Positions 63,145 to 64,000 of a stretch of DNA of 64,000 nucleotides are shown here, in pieces. The stretch spans positions 1,776,001 through 1,840,000 of the forward strand of contig CAKNFP010000001.1 of assembly GCA_930633525.1 (NCBI GenBank), in the 5' to 3' direction. The notes beneath the pieces were generated by a model. That model worked only from the letters and a program-made list of their open reading frames with translations. It was not told the DNA's origin and made no database searches. Positions within the stretch are counted from its first letter, which is position 1. Every line of letters begins with the position of its first letter. A program made the position numbers and the translations under genes. Source of the DNA: Hyphomicrobiales bacterium. GTDB lineage: Bacteria > Pseudomonadota > Alphaproteobacteria > Rhizobiales > Beijerinckiaceae.

Positions 63145-63450
63145 TCAGTGAGTCCAGGGCTGGACGCGGTTGAACTTGAAATTATCGGAGTAGGAGGCCA
63201 GGCGCCGCTCCACAGGCTTCGGCTCCTCCACGCGATAGTGGATCCCGTTCTTGTCCGCATAGGCCACAGCTTCCTCGCGCGTCGCGAAGAAGAGGCGCAG
63301 TTGCTGCTTCATGTCGGTTGAGCTGGTCCAGCCCATCAGGGGCTCAACCTCGCGTGGGCGATCGGCATCATATTCCAGCACCCAGCGCTTGGTCTTGGCA
63401 ACGCCAGACTGCATGGCATTCCGGGCAGGCTTGTAGATGCGCGCGCTCAT
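63145..63450 (-). CDS. NDUFS4-type complex I accessory subunit
   Basis: The 101-aa product matches the NADH dehydrogenase Fe-S protein 4 homologue: [26 protein letters not shown], then [19 protein letters not shown] and [14 protein letters not shown], with a C-terminal [16 protein letters not shown]. This family is typical of alphaproteobacteria and mitochondria, where it stabilises complex I near the N-module. ATG 63450 is the usual MSARIYKP start. It lies between two tRNA genes on the same strand. Confidence 0.96.
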   Translation of the reverse strand: MSARIYKPARNAMQSGVAKTKRWVLEYDADRPREVEPLMGWTSSTDMKQQLRLFFATREEAVAYADKNGIHYRVEEPKPVERRLASYSDNFKFNRVQPWTH

Positions 63451-63508
63451 TCCAGGATTCCTGACGTACCTACGCCCCGCGAGGGGGTATATAGATCGCT
63501 TGCGAGGA

Positions 63509-63585
63509 TGGTCGGGGCAGCAGGATTTGAACCTGCGACCCTCTGCTCCCAAAGCAGATGCGCTACCGGACTGCGCTATGCCCCG
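63509..63585 (-). tRNA. tRNA-Pro (UGG)
   Basis: The minus strand folds as a 77-nt tRNA: acceptor CGGGGCA, anticodon TGG (complement at 63549-63551) in loop TTTGGGA, T arm GGTTCAAATCC, and CCA at the 3' end (63509-63511). Confidence 0.97.
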
Positions 63586-63764
63586 ATCAATCTCACTTGG
63601 CTGATTTCCTTAGAAAATCGGCCGGGGAAAGGCAAGTGCGGATTTGGGTTGAATGGAACATAAGGGGGTGGAAAGGCGCTGTCGGGGGCCAGAAGTCGCG
63701 AGAAAGTCCCGAACTGCGTTCGCCGTCCGTTCGGGACGGAGGCCCAGTCAGCGTGAGCGCTTGG

Positions 63765-64000
63765 TCACGGGCCGGACAAGGCGGCGGCTTCAGCGCTGCA
63801 ATCCGGCATCGGGCTCGCCTGCCTTGCCTTCGCCGCCTTCACTTCCGCCTGCGCGGCTTTGAGGTCGGCGAGAAAGGCCGGGTTGGTCTGCAGCCGCGCA
63901 GCGGTCGCGGCCCCCATGATACGTCCGGCATCGACATCGCTTTGCCAATGCGCATTGCAAATCACGCGGCTCTGTCCGAATTCGATGCCGCGCTTGAGCA
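63765..64000 (-). CDS. Class A acid phosphatase (PAP2 superfamily), partial
   Basis: The C-terminal 77 residues are in the window, and the gene runs beyond the edge. SRVICNAHWQSDVDAGR is the SRX5HX3D motif of class A non-specific acid phosphatases. It is followed by MGAATAARLQTNPAFLADLKAA and a short tail. These are usually periplasmic enzymes that release phosphate from organic esters. The signal peptide and PSGH motif would lie outside the window. Confidence 0.92.
   Translation of the reverse strand, partial: LKRGIEFGQSRVICNAHWQSDVDAGRIMGAATAARLQTNPAFLADLKAAQAEVKAAKARQASPMPDCSAEAAALSGP

Overview
The window looks like chromosome from a GC-rich alphaproteobacterium, most likely Hyphomicrobiales (Bosea/Chelatococcus/Methylobacterium-like). 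The grounds are the codon bias, the stand-alone NDUFS4-type complex I accessory protein (63145-63450), the SapC/DUF4214 surface-protein genes, the GCG_CRPN-type repeat protein and the many oligopeptide-type ABC genes. No rRNA or CRISPR array is visible. Two tRNA genes are present, Arg-UCU and Pro-UGG, both on the minus strand.

Region 1 (1-11,000, all minus strand) is a surface-protein and type I secretion locus. In transcription order it holds a 1021-aa DUF4214 beta-rich secreted protein, a SapC-family protein, a methyltransferase with the regulatory domain seen in surface-protein lysine methyltransferases, a 570-aa repeat protein with a bluetail-like C-terminus and a Val-Asp-Pro spacer, a PrtD-type ABC exporter, and an HlyD-type adaptor cut by the window edge. 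Divergent from it lie an XRE regulator and a 513-aa protein of unknown function (11,469-13,403). This is the best candidate for an undescribed system: a dedicated secretion route whose surface cargo may be methylated.

Region 2 (13,600-24,000) holds a secreted protein of unknown function, an amidase-LacI pair divergent from a DppB-DppC-binding protein operon that lacks ATPase genes, an acetamidase/formamidase, a 2'-5' RNA ligase-like protein and a DUF1428 protein.

Region 3 (24,100-39,500) is a two-armed cluster that looks like organosulfur or peptide-like substrate scavenging. A minus arm (binding protein, SfnB-like flavin monooxygenase, ketopantoate reductase-like enzyme) diverges from a plus arm (paralogous binding protein, two NtaA/DmoA-like FMN monooxygenases, paralogous SfnB-like enzyme, SDR-like protein without its catalytic Tyr/Lys, DppB, DppC, class II aldolase, four-domain rhodanese). 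ATPases are again missing.

Region 4 (39,500-58,000) is a mix of accessory metabolism and regulation: MFS efflux, several SDRs, an aldo-keto reductase, a polysaccharide pyruvyl transferase-like protein, small secreted proteins, AraC and LysR regulators, a small XRE/PhnA operon, and a GlcG-like/SDR/SnoaL-like run next to a large winged-helix NTPase-TPR regulator.

Region 5 (58,000-63,050) reads like the remains of an integrated element lying against the 3' end of tRNA-Arg: truncated phage-like genes, a ribbon-helix-helix protein, a HigBA-type module whose toxin gene is frameshifted, a Dam methylase fragment and IS-end-like repeats. Core genes follow (tRNA-Arg, NDUFS4-like, tRNA-Pro, class A acid phosphatase cut by the edge).
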